Position numbers and translations under genes: made by a program. The notes below the pieces were generated by a model. It did no database searches. It was not told the DNA's origin and saw nothing but the letters and a program-made list of their open reading frames with translations. This document shows positions 49,616 to 59,462 of a stretch of 64,000 nucleotides of DNA, one piece after another (within the stretch, counting starts at the first letter, position 1; every line of letters begins with the position of its first letter). The DNA lies in the NCBI RefSeq assembly GCF_002993975.1, contig NZ_POSO01000004.1, forward strand, positions 62,001-126,000. Reading direction: 5' to 3'. This DNA comes from Apilactobacillus micheneri (lineage in GTDB: Bacteria > Bacillota > Bacilli > Lactobacillales > Lactobacillaceae).

Positions 49616-50491
49616 TTATGATAATCTACCAATCATAACGGCAGCAAATACAATTAAAATCAATCCAACGATTGTGAATAATAATTCTTTTCTGTTTTTG
49701 TGTTCTTTTAAGATTAATAAACCACCTAGTGTTGAAACAACAACATTCATTTGAGTTAATGGGAATGAAGTTGCAACACCATTTAGACTTAATGAAGTTA
49801 AGTATGCTAAGGTACCTAAACCACCTAGTAGTCCAATAATTCCATTCTTAATAGTAAACTTAGATTTCATTAATTGAACACTACTCTTACCATTCATAAT
49901 AAATGAAATAACAATAGCACCTAAACACATACCAATTGTTTGAGGTAATAATCCAACAATTCCAGAAGCATTTGGAATTCTAGGGAATACAGAACAAGCT
50001 GTGTAACCTAAAGATCCAATAAGTAATAATGGAATACCAGCTTTATAATTCATCTTCACTCTAGAAACTGATTTATCAACATAACTAGTAGAAAATACTC
50101 CAATAATTAATAGAGCAATACTGATAAAACCAATTGTTTTAGCATCAAGAGAGCCCCATTCACCCCAAAAAATAACACCACATAATGGGATTTCAATTAA
50201 TTGCAATCCTGTTGAAATAGGCATTGCTGAAGAAACATTCATTTTTTGGAAAGAACTAAATTGAGTAAACTGAGCAAATGACCAAGCCATTCCACCTAAG
50301 AAAGGCCATAGAAATTCTTGGAAAGAGATTGATGGTCTAGTAAATGCATAAATTATTAATCCAACAATAACTTGTCCATATCCAGTACCCATAACTTGTT
50401 CAATTGGACGACCACCAACTTTAGTGGCAATTAGAGGTCCAACCCCCCACAATAACGCGGGAAGTATTCCGATTAAAATATTCAAACTCAT
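49616..50491 (-). CDS. GRP-type sugar uptake protein (GlcU/RbsU family)
   Basis: 291 residues, ten short membrane helices. LLWGVGPLIATKVGGRPIEQVMGTGYG, and TGLQLIEIPLCGVIFWGEW are family marks; GlcU and RbsU are proton-coupled glucose or ribose importers. A cre-like site over its -35 suggests CcpA control. Substrate not decidable. Confidence 0.93.
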   Translation of the reverse strand: MSLNILIGILPALLWGVGPLIATKVGGRPIEQVMGTGYGQVIVGLIIYAFTRPSISFQEFLWPFLGGMAWSFAQFTQFSSFQKMNVSSAMPISTGLQLIEIPLCGVIFWGEWGSLDAKTIGFISIALLIIGVFSTSYVDKSVSRVKMNYKAGIPLLLIGSLGYTACSVFPRIPNASGIVGLLPQTIGMCLGAIVISFIMNGKSSVQLMKSKFTIKNGIIGLLGGLGTLAYLTSLSLNGVATSFPLTQMNVVVSTLGGLLILKEHKNRKELLFTIVGLILIVFAAVMIGRLS

Positions 50492-50589
50492 ATTAGAAAC
50501 ACTTCTTTCTCATTTGATTACAAAATTAATTATGCACTTCTTTATAATTAAAGTTAAATAAAAGCTATATATCATTTTGTATATTTATT

Positions 50590-50627
50590 ATTATACATTT
50601 GGAATCGATTTTAGTAAAGCGCTTTCA
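50590..50627 (-). promoter_or_regulatory. Sugar transporter promoter with cre-like site
   Basis: Minus strand TTTACT (50618-50613), 17 bases, TATAAT (50595-50590). GTAAAGCGCTTTCA (50614-50627) matches the cre consensus TGWAARCGYTWNCW at 12 of 14 positions and overlaps the -35. Confidence 0.65.
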
Positions 50628-50699
50628 TTAATTTTCATTTAAGTTATTTTTAAGTATCTCTATTTACAATAAATTAAAAAATATATGGAAGTGATTTAA

Positions 50700-50843
50700 A
50701 TGAAAAAAAGGATAATAAAACAGTTGATTTTAATAACTACTATCTCATTAATCTTATTTACTTCATTCATTAATACTAAAAATCAAAATCAAGTAATAAA
50801 AAGAACAAACCCAGATAATCAAACTGAGTTTGTTTGGAAATAA
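50700..50843 (+). CDS. Putative 47-residue secreted or membrane peptide
   Basis: ATG 50700 after GGAAGTGA. The peptide has a basic start (MKKRIIKQ), a hydrophobic stretch (residues 9-23, LILITTISLILFTSF) and a polar tail ending FVWK. No cysteine. Its 3' third coincides with the corA terminator, so it could be a chance ORF. A small exported peptide is the best guess. Confidence 0.45.
   Translation: MKKRIIKQLILITTISLILFTSFINTKNQNQVIKRTNPDNQTEFVWK
50804..50834 (-). terminator. Terminator of corA
   Basis: Minus strand AACAAACTCAG/CTGGGTTTGTT (one G-U pair) then T5 after a C. Lies inside the small + strand ORF. Confidence 0.75.
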
Positions 50844-51725
50844 TTATAAATCATGATGCTTTCTTAAATAATGCATCATTAGATAAATAATCACAAATGT
50901 AATAAATACTGTAAATAACCATGACCAACTACTATTAGCAAAAGGCAATCCAACATTCATCCCATAAAATCCACTAATAATTGGTGGGATTGCAAGGATT
51001 AAAGACCAGATAGTAAGAATTTTCATAGTCTCATTTAAATTATTATTAATGATATTACTGTAAGTGTCTTCAATCTGACTAACAATTTCATCATTAACAT
51101 CAAACATATATTTACATTCACTATATTCAACAACAACATCATCAATATGCTGATCTTGATGATTATTAAAGGTAATTGGAACTACAAAATTATCACTAGA
51201 TTTTTGTAATTGATTAATAGCCATAATATTAGCAGCTGTAGATGATTTTAAGTAGACTAAGTCATTTTTTAAAATAGCAATTTCATTAAGTTGTTTATTA
51301 TTAACAGTTTTACGTAGTCCTTGTAAATGTTCAACATCTTCGTTGATTTCATCTAATTTATTCATGTATGGCTTATTAATTCTTTCTAAGATACTAAAAA
51401 TAACATCAAATTTATTACAACTACTTTGTTGTTTAACACGATATCTAGAATCACTTTTAGTTATAATAACATCTTCAGTGAATGCAGCAACTACTGGCGA
51501 AGTATCAACATTTTCATCTTGTCCGCTTATCAATGCACGTGCAATCAAAACTGAATATTTTTTCACAGAATCATATTCAAAACGAGAATGTTCATGTCGA
51601 TCAAGCATGTATCCTTTTAGGATGTTAGGTAATTTATAATCATCAATTGTGTTAACTACCTCTTTAGTGTTAGCATCAACCAATTCAATCCAAGTTGAAT
51701 CAATTAATTTATGTACCTTCTTCAA
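50844..51725 (-). CDS. corA: CorA family magnesium transporter
   Basis: 293 residues: a long soluble helical domain, then two membrane helices with the signature YGMNVGLPF in the pore loop between them. Forms pentameric Mg2+/Co2+ channels. Confidence 0.93.
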   Translation of the reverse strand: MKKVHKLIDSTWIELVDANTKEVVNTIDDYKLPNILKGYMLDRHEHSRFEYDSVKKYSVLIARALISGQDENVDTSPVVAAFTEDVIITKSDSRYRVKQQSSCNKFDVIFSILERINKPYMNKLDEINEDVEHLQGLRKTVNNKQLNEIAILKNDLVYLKSSTAANIMAINQLQKSSDNFVVPITFNNHQDQHIDDVVVEYSECKYMFDVNDEIVSQIEDTYSNIINNNLNETMKILTIWSLILAIPPIISGFYGMNVGLPFANSSWSWLFTVFITFVIIYLMMHYLRKHHDL

Positions 51726-51873
51726 AGATAATCCCTCATTTTTGTATAATTATTTTAACTTAAATAATTGATAGTAAAATTTAAGTACTGATACAATATA
51801 TTATATATGTTTTTATCATTATGAAGAAAGGATTTGGCTTAATATTAATAATTATAAAAAAGTAGCTATTTTA

Positions 51874-53205
51874 ATGGCATCAAGCTTATTTATGCAATTT
51901 TTAGATGCAACTATTTTAACAACTGCCCTACCATATATTGGTAAAAGTTTGGATGTCCCAACTAACTCATTGTCTTTAACTGTTAGTATTTATTTCATTA
52001 CCATGGCTATTTTCATCCCATTAAGTGGATGGATTGCCAAAAGAATTGGTAAAAAAAATGCTTGGATGTTAGCAACATCATTATTTGTACTTAGTTCATT
52101 AGGAGATGCCGTTGCTCCAACATTTTCTTTCCTACTAATTAGTCGTTTTGTACAAGGTTTTGCTGGGTCATTAATGACCCCCACTGCTAGATTAATTATG
52201 TTAGAAAAGACTCCATCTAATCAATTACTAAAAATGGCCAATTATTTAGTTTGGCCTGCTTTAATTGCACCTGCAATCGCACCAATGTTAGGAGGATTTA
52301 TTGTTAAATATCTTAGTTGGCAGTGGATTTTCTTGCTTAATATTCCTATTGGTTTGATTGCCGTAATCATTGGAAATGAATTAATCGAAAAAGATGATAA
52401 TAAGATACGCAGTAAATTTGATTTGTTAGGTTTTATTGAGATTGCTATGTCATCTGGACTAATTTTAATTGGTGCAGAAATAGCAACTTATGGTAAACAT
52501 TTATGGAAGTTATCAGGTATTTTAGTAATAATTGGCTTGTTAATGATTTTATTAGTTGGATACCATTTATCAAAAACAAAAGAACCATTATTTGAAATAA
52601 AGGCTTTAAAAGTCAGTTCATTTCGAATTTATCAAACTGGCGGAACCTTTTTATGGCTATCTGTCGGTGCATTACCATATTTATTAACTATCTATTTACA
52701 AACTGTATTCCATTGGTCCGCATTAACTGCTGGATACTATGTAATTTTTGTATTTATAGGTAATATCGGAATCAAACCATTTACCAATATGATAATTAAA
52801 GCAATTAAATATAAATGGTCATTAATTTTAGCATTAATTACCGTCGCTATTAGTACTGCATTAATTGCATTAGTCCGTCCAAATACAAGCGGTATAATTA
52901 TTGCATTATTAGCATTGTTATCGGGTTGTGGTCGATCTTTGGCACTAACTTGTTATAATGCAGTCACTTTTTCGGAAATTCCCATGGACGAAAGAAATTC
53001 TGCTAACACTCTAAGCTCAGTATTACAGACTATGGCACAGGGATTAGGAGTTTCACTTATCTCAGTAATTGTATCTGCATTATCAACTTTTGTAAGTGTT
53101 AATATCGCATATGAATATGGATTTATCTTTTTAGGAATTTTAATGATATATCCAATTATTGAGGTCCTAATGCAACCCAAAGATTTTGGGTTTAAAGCGT
53201 TATAA
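51874..53205 (+). CDS. MFS drug transporter, DHA2-like
   Basis: 443 residues from ATG 51874, about 13-14 membrane helices, with MFMQFLDATILTTALP-type helix 1 (QFLDATILTTALPYI) and helix 5 motif C region (VWPALIAPAIAPMLGGF). The family N-terminus usually begins about ten residues earlier; in-frame codons before ATG 51874 read NNYKKVAIL, and AAAGGA (51827-51832) is placed for ATT 51844. A non-AUG start is therefore likely. Substrate unknown. Confidence 0.88.
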   Translation: MASSLFMQFLDATILTTALPYIGKSLDVPTNSLSLTVSIYFITMAIFIPLSGWIAKRIGKKNAWMLATSLFVLSSLGDAVAPTFSFLLISRFVQGFAGSLMTPTARLIMLEKTPSNQLLKMANYLVWPALIAPAIAPMLGGFIVKYLSWQWIFLLNIPIGLIAVIIGNELIEKDDNKIRSKFDLLGFIEIAMSSGLILIGAEIATYGKHLWKLSGILVIIGLLMILLVGYHLSKTKEPLFEIKALKVSSFRIYQTGGTFLWLSVGALPYLLTIYLQTVFHWSALTAGYYVIFVFIGNIGIKPFTNMIIKAIKYKWSLILALITVAISTALIALVRPNTSGIIIALLALLSGCGRSLALTCYNAVTFSEIPMDERNSANTLSSVLQTMAQGLGVSLISVIVSALSTFVSVNIAYEYGFIFLGILMIYPIIEVLMQPKDFGFKAL

Positions 53206-53242
53206 AAAAAGGTTCACTGAATCCAATCAGTGAACCTTTTTT
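53204..53242. terminator. Bidirectional terminator between MFS and SDR genes
   Basis: AAAAAAGGTTCACTGA/TCAGTGAACCTTTTTT perfect stem. Confidence 0.94.
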
Positions 53243-53265
53243 ATATAATAAGATTATTTTTAATT

Positions 53266-54051
53266 TTATCCACGACCATTATTAAATGCTGGATATAACT
53301 TCATACCACCATCAACAAAGATTGTGTCACCAGTTACGTATGATGATTCATCAGATGCTAACCAAGCAGCCGCAGCAGCAACTTCATTTGGCTTACCAAT
53401 ACGACCCATTGGAACTAATTCAGCAGTTTCTGCATAGGTCTTTGGATCAGCAAACTTTTTAGCATTAATTGGTGTATTAATTGCACCTGGAGCAATTGCA
53501 TTTACACGAATATTCTTTTCAGCATATTCCTTAGCAACTGTTTCAGTAAGTAATTTACTACCACCCTTTGATGCTGCATAGTCAGCAAAATGTGGCCATG
53601 AAATTTGTTGATGAACTGAAGACATGTTAATAATGTTACCTTGTTTATTATTATCTAAGAAATAATTTAAAGCAGCTTTAGTACCTAAGAAAGTACCTGT
53701 TAAGTTAACATTAATAACCTTGTTCCAATCATCTAATGATAATTCATGAGTTGGAGCTTCTTTTTCCATACCAGCATTATTAATCCATAAGTCTAAAGTC
53801 CCAAAATGTTCAACAGCAGTATCTACTAACTTTTGAATATCTTCTTCTTTAGCAACATTGGCTTGAACGGCAACAGCGTCTCCACCTTCATGCTTAATTT
53901 GATCAACAGCTTTTTGAGCTCCTGCTTCGTCAGAATTATAATTAAATACTAACTTCATGTTTTCATTTGCTAAACGAGTAGCAACAGCATTACCAATACC
54001 TTTTGAGGCACCAGTAACAACTGCAACTTTTCCCTTAAGATCTGTATACAT
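53266..54051 (-). CDS. Short-chain dehydrogenase, glucose 1-dehydrogenase-like
   Basis: 261 residues. Cofactor loop TGASKGIG, NNAG, catalytic Ser (MSSVHQQ) and YxxxK (YAASK). MYTDLKGKVAVVTG is the usual start of this group; ATG 54060 is only one base from AGAGAGGA, while ATG 54051 has a 9-base spacing and the family length, so I chose 54051. Oxidises glucose or a related sugar/polyol with NAD(P); exact substrate uncertain. Confidence 0.9.
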   Translation of the reverse strand: MYTDLKGKVAVVTGASKGIGNAVATRLANENMKLVFNYNSDEAGAQKAVDQIKHEGGDAVAVQANVAKEEDIQKLVDTAVEHFGTLDLWINNAGMEKEAPTHELSLDDWNKVINVNLTGTFLGTKAALNYFLDNNKQGNIINMSSVHQQISWPHFADYAASKGGSKLLTETVAKEYAEKNIRVNAIAPGAINTPINAKKFADPKTYAETAELVPMGRIGKPNEVAAAAAWLASDESSYVTGDTIFVDGGMKLYPAFNNGRG

Positions 54052-54125
54052 TGAAATCATTCCTCTCTAATTATTAACTATTTAAATTATTACATACATT
54101 ATAAAAAAACGTTAATAATTTGTTT

Positions 54126-55223
54126 CTATATTATAAAACTAATTAATATTATGGATAGTATTAACAATACAATGTTAGTTAATGTAAAGATTTTTAAAAA
54201 TGGCCAACTACTCTTATCTGCATATTTTTGAACTTGCTTAAAAGCTAATAAATTTGCTAAAGATGCAACTAAGCTACCTAATCCGCCAATATTAACACCT
54301 AAATATAATGGATAAAAATCATTAGTAAATTTTGCAATCAAGACTGCTCCTGGAACATTACTAATGATTTGACTAATTAATGCCCCAGAAAAAAATACTT
54401 GATGTGATGTATTCAGTAAATGATTCAAGCCACTAATAACCAATTGGTTGCGACTTAAAATACCAACAATCAAAAAAAATCCAACAAAAGATAATAATAA
54501 TGAATAATCTACATCAATAATTGTTGAACGATTAATATAAGTTCCATAAATTAGGGTTATTGCAAAAGGAATCAATAAATTAATTACCTCAAATATGCCA
54601 AGAAAGATAAAGATTATTAATATAATCACTGGCAAACATTTTTTGTAATCCAAGTTAATTTTTGATAAATCGTTGGCATTAATTTTTTTATTTTTTACAA
54701 ATAATACCAGACACCCTAAAATAAACATTCCTAATAATAGAATTATAAAAGCTGGATTAAAAAATTGATTAATTGATAAATGATAATATGATAATAAAAA
54801 TACATTTTGTGGATTACCGAATGGAGTTACAGAACTACCTAAGTTAGCAGCAATTGTAATCAATGTTACCGGATATGGAATTGATAATTTTTGTGTATAA
54901 GCAATTTCTATATATAAAGGTACTAAAGTGATAATTGCGATATCATTTGTGACTAGCATGGACCCCAGAAAAGAAAATATTGTCATCAAAGAAACTATTT
55001 GTCGAGTACTATGGGATATGTTAATTATATAATCGCTAAAAAATTTTAAAATATTTAGAGACTTAATAATTGAAACTAACATCATCATAGTAAATAAGGA
55101 TATAATGGTAGTGAAATTAATATCATTCATTCTAGGAGTGCCAATAAACAGCATTATAATAAGTATCACGATAACAATTTTAAGTATTGGGTCATAAAAA
55201 ATATTATTTTTAATTTTATTCAT
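54126..55223 (-). CDS. ArsB/CitM-type (IT superfamily) permease
   Basis: 365 residues, about ten membrane helices. The re-entrant motifs [14 protein letters not shown] and [18 protein letters not shown] are typical of SLC13/ArsB/CitMHS anion permeases; the second half repeats as [14 protein letters not shown]. Slightly short for the family (usually 400 or more). Substrate may be a carboxylate or arsenite. No ars genes nearby. Confidence 0.85.
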   Translation of the reverse strand: MNKIKNNIFYDPILKIVIVILIIMLFIGTPRMNDINFTTIISLFTMMMLVSIIKSLNILKFFSDYIINISHSTRQIVSLMTIFSFLGSMLVTNDIAIITLVPLYIEIAYTQKLSIPYPVTLITIAANLGSSVTPFGNPQNVFLLSYYHLSINQFFNPAFIILLLGMFILGCLVLFVKNKKINANDLSKINLDYKKCLPVIILIIFIFLGIFEVINLLIPFAITLIYGTYINRSTIIDVDYSLLLSFVGFFLIVGILSRNQLVISGLNHLLNTSHQVFFSGALISQIISNVPGAVLIAKFTNDFYPLYLGVNIGGLGSLVASLANLLAFKQVQKYADKSSWPFLKIFTLTNIVLLILSIILISFII

Positions 55224-55392
55224 TTATAAATTCATCTCATTTTTTAATTGCAATTTTTTTATCTTTATATATAATTTAACATTTATTTTAATATTTTCTA
55301 CTTTTTCTTTAAAGTATGCCTATTTAGTGGTATGTTGTATTCTATTAGGTAAAAATTACATAAAATTTTATATTTATTTGGAGGATTTAGTT

Positions 55393-57426
55393 ATGAAAGC
55401 TAAATTTGATAAGCTATCCTTTGCCGGAATGTTGATCGCATTAGGTATTGTTTATGGTGATATTGGTACATCACCTTTGTATGTAATGAATGCAATTATC
55501 GGTGATGCCGGAAAAATGTCTGACATTACTCCAGATTACATTGTAGGATCTATTTCACTAATAATTTGGACCCTTATGATTATTACTACCGTGAAATATG
55601 TCCTAATTACAATGAAAGCCGATAACAACGGTGAAGGTGGTATTTTTGCTCTTTATGCATTAGTAAGGCGTCGAGCAAAGTGGTTAGTTTGGCCAGCTTT
55701 AATTGGTGGAGCTGCCCTTTTAGCTGATGGTACTCTAACTCCTGCGGTTACCGTAACTTCTGCTGTTGAAGGTTTGAAGGGACAATCATTTGGGGCCATC
55801 TCTTTCAGTAATTCCCAACAAGATGTTGTAATAATTACATCTTGTGTATTATTAGTTCTATTTATTATTCAAAGGTTTGGGACTGGAATTATTGGAAATT
55901 CTTTTGGACCTGTTATGCTAGTTTGGTTCTCATTTTTAGCAATTATGGGAATTATTAATTTATTACATTATCCTATGATTCTAAAGGCTTTTAATCCAAT
56001 CTATGCTGTAAGAATTCTATTTAGCCCTACTAATAAATCGGGTATTTTTATTTTAGGTAGTATTTTTCTTGCAACCACTGGTGCTGAAGCATTATATTCT
56101 GATATGGGACATGTTGGTAAAAAGAACATATATGGTACTTGGCCATTTGTATATATTTCATTAATTCTTAACTATTTAGGTCAAGGTGCTTGGATTATTA
56201 AAAATTCCCATAATCCTGCATTTGCCGGATTAAAAAATTTAAATCCATTTTATGATATGTTACCAAGTAGTTTACGTGGATTTGCAATTGCAATTGCGGC
56301 ATTAGCAGCTATTATTGCATCACAAGCATTAATTACAGGATCATTTACATTAGTAGATGAAGCAATTGGTTTGAAGTTCTTACCTCGAATGATTGTTAAG
56401 CATCCAAGTAATGTAAGAAGTCAAATCTATATTGCAACTGTCAATTGGTTCTTATGTATAGTTACATTTATTGTATTATGGTTCTTCAGAAGTTCAGAAC
56501 GGATGGAATCAGCTTACGGATTAGCAATTACAATTACGATGTTAATGACTACTTTATTATTATTTGAATTCTTGTCATCAAAGATTAAACGTGTCTTTGC
56601 ATTTTTCATTGCGCTATTCTTTGCAGTAATCGAATTTACATTCTTCTTAGCAAGTGTTGTTAAATTCGTGCATGGTGGATATGTAACCCTAATTATTATG
56701 CTTTCTATTTTATTAGTTATGATTCTTTGGTACTTCGGTAACAAACGTCGTGATCATTATGAAAAAGAAAGTGAATATGTTTCATTATTGGATTATCGTA
56801 AACAATTATCAGAATTAAGTAATGATGATTCAATTCCTTTGTATACATCTAACTTAGTTTATATGACTAAAATTAAGAATGATTATCAAATCAAACGTAG
56901 TACTATGTATTCTATTCTAGATAAAGAACCTAAACGTGCCAAAGTTTATTGGTTTGTAACGGTTAATGAAACTAATAATCCTTACGAAAGTAATTATACT
57001 GTTGATTTATTAGATACTAAGAATGTTGTAGATATTCAACTTTACTTAGGTTTTAGAAAACAACAAAGTGTAAGTATTTATCTACATCAAATCGTTCATT
57101 ACCTAATAGAACAAGGCGTAATTGATCCACAAAAGCAACATTACTCATCAACTAATGTTCCTGGTAATGTTGGTGATTTTAAATTTGTTATTATTAATGA
57201 AAGACCTTCTGATTTAGCATTGAATTCTGAAATTAATGCCTTTGATCGTCAACTAATTTCTGGAAGAATATTCTTACAAAATATTACTGCTTCTCCTATT
57301 TCATGGTATGGATTAGAATTCAGTAATGTAATTGAAGAGTCTTCACCATTGTTTATAACAATGCAACATGATCAATATTTAGTACAAAGAAAGATATATC
57401 ATTCAATTCATTCTAGAAAAAAATAG
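55393..57426 (+). CDS. kup: Kup potassium uptake protein
   Basis: 677 residues: twelve membrane helices and a C-terminal cytosolic domain of about 200 residues. [14 protein letters not shown] and [15 protein letters not shown] are diagnostic. The ORF runs back to 55327 but GGAGG at 55380-55384 marks ATG 55393. H+/K+ symporter. No c-di-AMP riboswitch was seen in the 170 bases upstream. Confidence 0.96.
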   Translation: MKAKFDKLSFAGMLIALGIVYGDIGTSPLYVMNAIIGDAGKMSDITPDYIVGSISLIIWTLMIITTVKYVLITMKADNNGEGGIFALYALVRRRAKWLVWPALIGGAALLADGTLTPAVTVTSAVEGLKGQSFGAISFSNSQQDVVIITSCVLLVLFIIQRFGTGIIGNSFGPVMLVWFSFLAIMGIINLLHYPMILKAFNPIYAVRILFSPTNKSGIFILGSIFLATTGAEALYSDMGHVGKKNIYGTWPFVYISLILNYLGQGAWIIKNSHNPAFAGLKNLNPFYDMLPSSLRGFAIAIAALAAIIASQALITGSFTLVDEAIGLKFLPRMIVKHPSNVRSQIYIATVNWFLCIVTFIVLWFFRSSERMESAYGLAITITMLMTTLLLFEFLSSKIKRVFAFFIALFFAVIEFTFFLASVVKFVHGGYVTLIIMLSILLVMILWYFGNKRRDHYEKESEYVSLLDYRKQLSELSNDDSIPLYTSNLVYMTKIKNDYQIKRSTMYSILDKEPKRAKVYWFVTVNETNNPYESNYTVDLLDTKNVVDIQLYLGFRKQQSVSIYLHQIVHYLIEQGVIDPQKQHYSSTNVPGNVGDFKFVIINERPSDLALNSEINAFDRQLISGRIFLQNITASPISWYGLEFSNVIEESSPLFITMQHDQYLVQRKIYHSIHSRKK

Positions 57427-57431
57427 TAAAT

Positions 57432-57467
57432 AAAAAGATTTACCATTAAGTTGGTAAATCTTTTTTT
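57432..57467 (+). terminator. Terminator of kup
   Basis: AAAAAGATTTACCA/TGGTAAATCTTTTT with T7. Confidence 0.92.
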
Positions 57468-57471
57468 ATTG

Positions 57472-57729
57472 CTAAAAAATATATGAATTGATACATGCTA
57501 ATAATACAACAATATAAACAATAGCAAGTGTTTTTCGATACCAAAGGCCCTTAGAATTGTTAAACCAATAATAAACGTATATTGGTGCCATCAATATACA
57601 AATAATTCCTAACAGCATAATACCAATATATAAGACCGGTGATGAATCACTTATTCCACTTATGATAAATATAAATGGAAATACCAATAATCCTAAATTA
57701 AGTAACATTTCCTTAGTGAATGAATTCAT
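57472..57729 (-). CDS. Small membrane protein (hypothetical)
   Basis: 85 residues, three hydrophobic segments (about 8-26, 29-51, 65-84). No known motif. It begins 4 bases after the antiporter stop, so it is translated with it and may be an accessory of it. Confidence 0.75.
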   Translation of the reverse strand: MNSFTKEMLLNLGLLVFPFIFIISGISDSSPVLYIGIMLLGIICILMAPIYVYYWFNNSKGLWYRKTLAIVYIVVLLACINSYIF

Positions 57730-57733
57730 TGTA

Positions 57734-58900
57734 TCATCTCTTCTTTATTAAAATAATTTTTCTTAAAATGATAGGTGCTATTAAGGTTGTAGCAACTATT
57801 GAAGCAATTATAGTTGAATAATAACCTTCACTAATCAAATGAGCATTTAATCCAATGCCAGCTATAATGAGTCCAACTTCACCCCTACTAATCATTCCAG
57901 CACCAATTTCCATTGAAGATATCGAATTGAATTTACTTATTTTAGCACCCAACATTGCGCCAAAAAATTTAGTTATAACTGCTAATACAGTAAATATAAC
58001 AAAAACTAATAAATTATTTACAATCCCGCTTAGCTCCATATTTAATCCTACATTAGCAAAAAAAACTGGAATAAATAATGAATATCCAATATTTTCAAAT
58101 TTATTAGATATATCTTTTTTGAAATCAGTACGACTAAATATAATACCAGCAAAAAAAGCTCCTGTAATGGTACTTAAAGATGTTTCTTCAGCCAAATAAG
58201 ATAATGCTAGGCATGTAATCATAGCAATTTCAGTGATTCCTACATTAAATTTTTTTATAAAAAGATTTAACCATTTGGTAATTACTTTATATAAAACATA
58301 AACAAGGATAAAGAAACCAATTTGAAGTAAGATAGTGATAATAATATTAGCATTATTATCATCACTAACTCCAAAGAAAGATACTGCAAAGCTCAAAGCC
58401 AAGATTGATAAAACATCATCAGCTACTGCAGCCCCTAAAATAGTGATTCCCTCAACGCTATCTAGTTCTTTCATTTCTCTCAAAACTTCAACCGATATAG
58501 AAACAGAAGTAGCCGCAAAAATAATTCCAATAAACAAACTTTCTACATTAGAAAAACGATGCATAATACCGGCAATGTACATGAACAAGATAGGTGCTAG
58601 AATTCCTAAAATTGCAACCAATAAACTGGGGTTTAAATATTTTTTTAATAGATCTAAATTACTTTCTAATCCAGCAATAAACATCAATATAATGACGCCA
58701 ATGTCTGAAAAAGTACTAATTATAGAGCCAGTATGAACAATATTTAAGATTGATGGACCCAAAAATACTCCGCTGATTAATTGTCCCACTACCCCTGGTA
58801 AGCCAAGCCTTTGGAATAGCTTACCAAATATTATTGTAAAAACTAAAATTAAAATTAGTTCAATTAAATAATTCAAATAACTACTCTCCCTTAAAAACAT
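57734..58900 (-). CDS. CPA2-type cation/proton antiporter
   Basis: 388 residues, about 12-13 membrane helices. GLPGVVGQLISGVFLGPSIL, and the ion-site ADDVLSILAL with two adjacent Asp, which marks electrogenic Na+/H+ antiporters such as NapA. No regulatory NAD-binding (KTN) domain, unlike KefB/C. Probably Na+/H+ exchange. Confidence 0.92.
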   Translation of the reverse strand: MFLRESSYLNYLIELILILVFTIIFGKLFQRLGLPGVVGQLISGVFLGPSILNIVHTGSIISTFSDIGVIILMFIAGLESNLDLLKKYLNPSLLVAILGILAPILFMYIAGIMHRFSNVESLFIGIIFAATSVSISVEVLREMKELDSVEGITILGAAVADDVLSILALSFAVSFFGVSDDNNANIIITILLQIGFFILVYVLYKVITKWLNLFIKKFNVGITEIAMITCLALSYLAEETSLSTITGAFFAGIIFSRTDFKKDISNKFENIGYSLFIPVFFANVGLNMELSGIVNNLLVFVIFTVLAVITKFFGAMLGAKISKFNSISSMEIGAGMISRGEVGLIIAGIGLNAHLISEGYYSTIIASIVATTLIAPIILRKIILIKKR

Positions 58901-59063
58901 ATAATTATCTAATATATTAACATAACTAATTGTCTATAATCTTACATTGAACTACTTAATAATTTACGTTATAATTATAAATACATATTCAAATTCACCA
59001 CTAAATGTTACTTAATTTTTTCTTGCTATTATTTTCTGTAACATATGAGTGGACACATAATAT

Positions 59064-59094
59064 AAAAGGCTGCTGATTCTTTCAGCAGTCTTTT
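59064..59094 (-). terminator. Terminator after the 59096 gene
   Basis: Minus strand AAAAGACTGCTGA/TCAGCAGCCTTTT with one G-U pair; the 59096 gene ends directly before it. Confidence 0.88.
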
Positions 59095-59095
59095 T

Positions 59096-59416
59096 TTATC
59101 CAACGTGATTTTCTTTCAGAATCATTTGAACTTCTTGTTTCATTTCGTCGTTCTTTTTCCATTCTTCAAAATGATCTAAGTTTTCATCTGGCATCGTATA
59201 ATTTTTGTTAATATAGTCTTCATAATTTGCAACATGATCAGAATGAGGAATGTTTAATTGAAGAATTCTAACCTCTTTAATAAATCCTTTCTCTGCAGCT
59301 AATTCAGCTCGACCGTTCTGCACCATGTTACTGATTTCCATATACTTGCTTCCATCTAGCCTAGTAATTTGTTCAATTAAATCTAATGTTTCATCACTTT
59401 TATATTCTTCAGACAT
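59096..59416 (-). CDS. Hypothetical 106-residue protein
   Basis: Acidic, helical, soluble (LDLIEQITRLDGSKYMEISN, DENLDHFEEWKKNDEMKQEV). No family recognised. Follows tagH, separated by a hairpin that abuts its GGAG SD, so some transcripts may come from tagH. Confidence 0.7.
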   Translation of the reverse strand: MSEEYKSDETLDLIEQITRLDGSKYMEISNMVQNGRAELAAEKGFIKEVRILQLNIPHSDHVANYEDYINKNYTMPDENLDHFEEWKKNDEMKQEVQMILKENHVG

Positions 59417-59436
59417 TACATAATATCTCCTTACTA

Positions 59437-59460
59437 AAAAATCCGCATAAACGGATTTTT
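59437..59460 (-). terminator. Terminator/attenuator after tagH
   Basis: AAAAATCCG/CGGATTTTT with T6 on the minus strand, immediately before the SD of the 59096 gene. Confidence 0.8.
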
Positions 59461-59462
59461 TA

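Noticed and set aside
55224-55392. c-di-AMP (ydaO) riboswitch before kup
   Set aside because: The leader is short and AT-rich, without the conserved riboswitch core.
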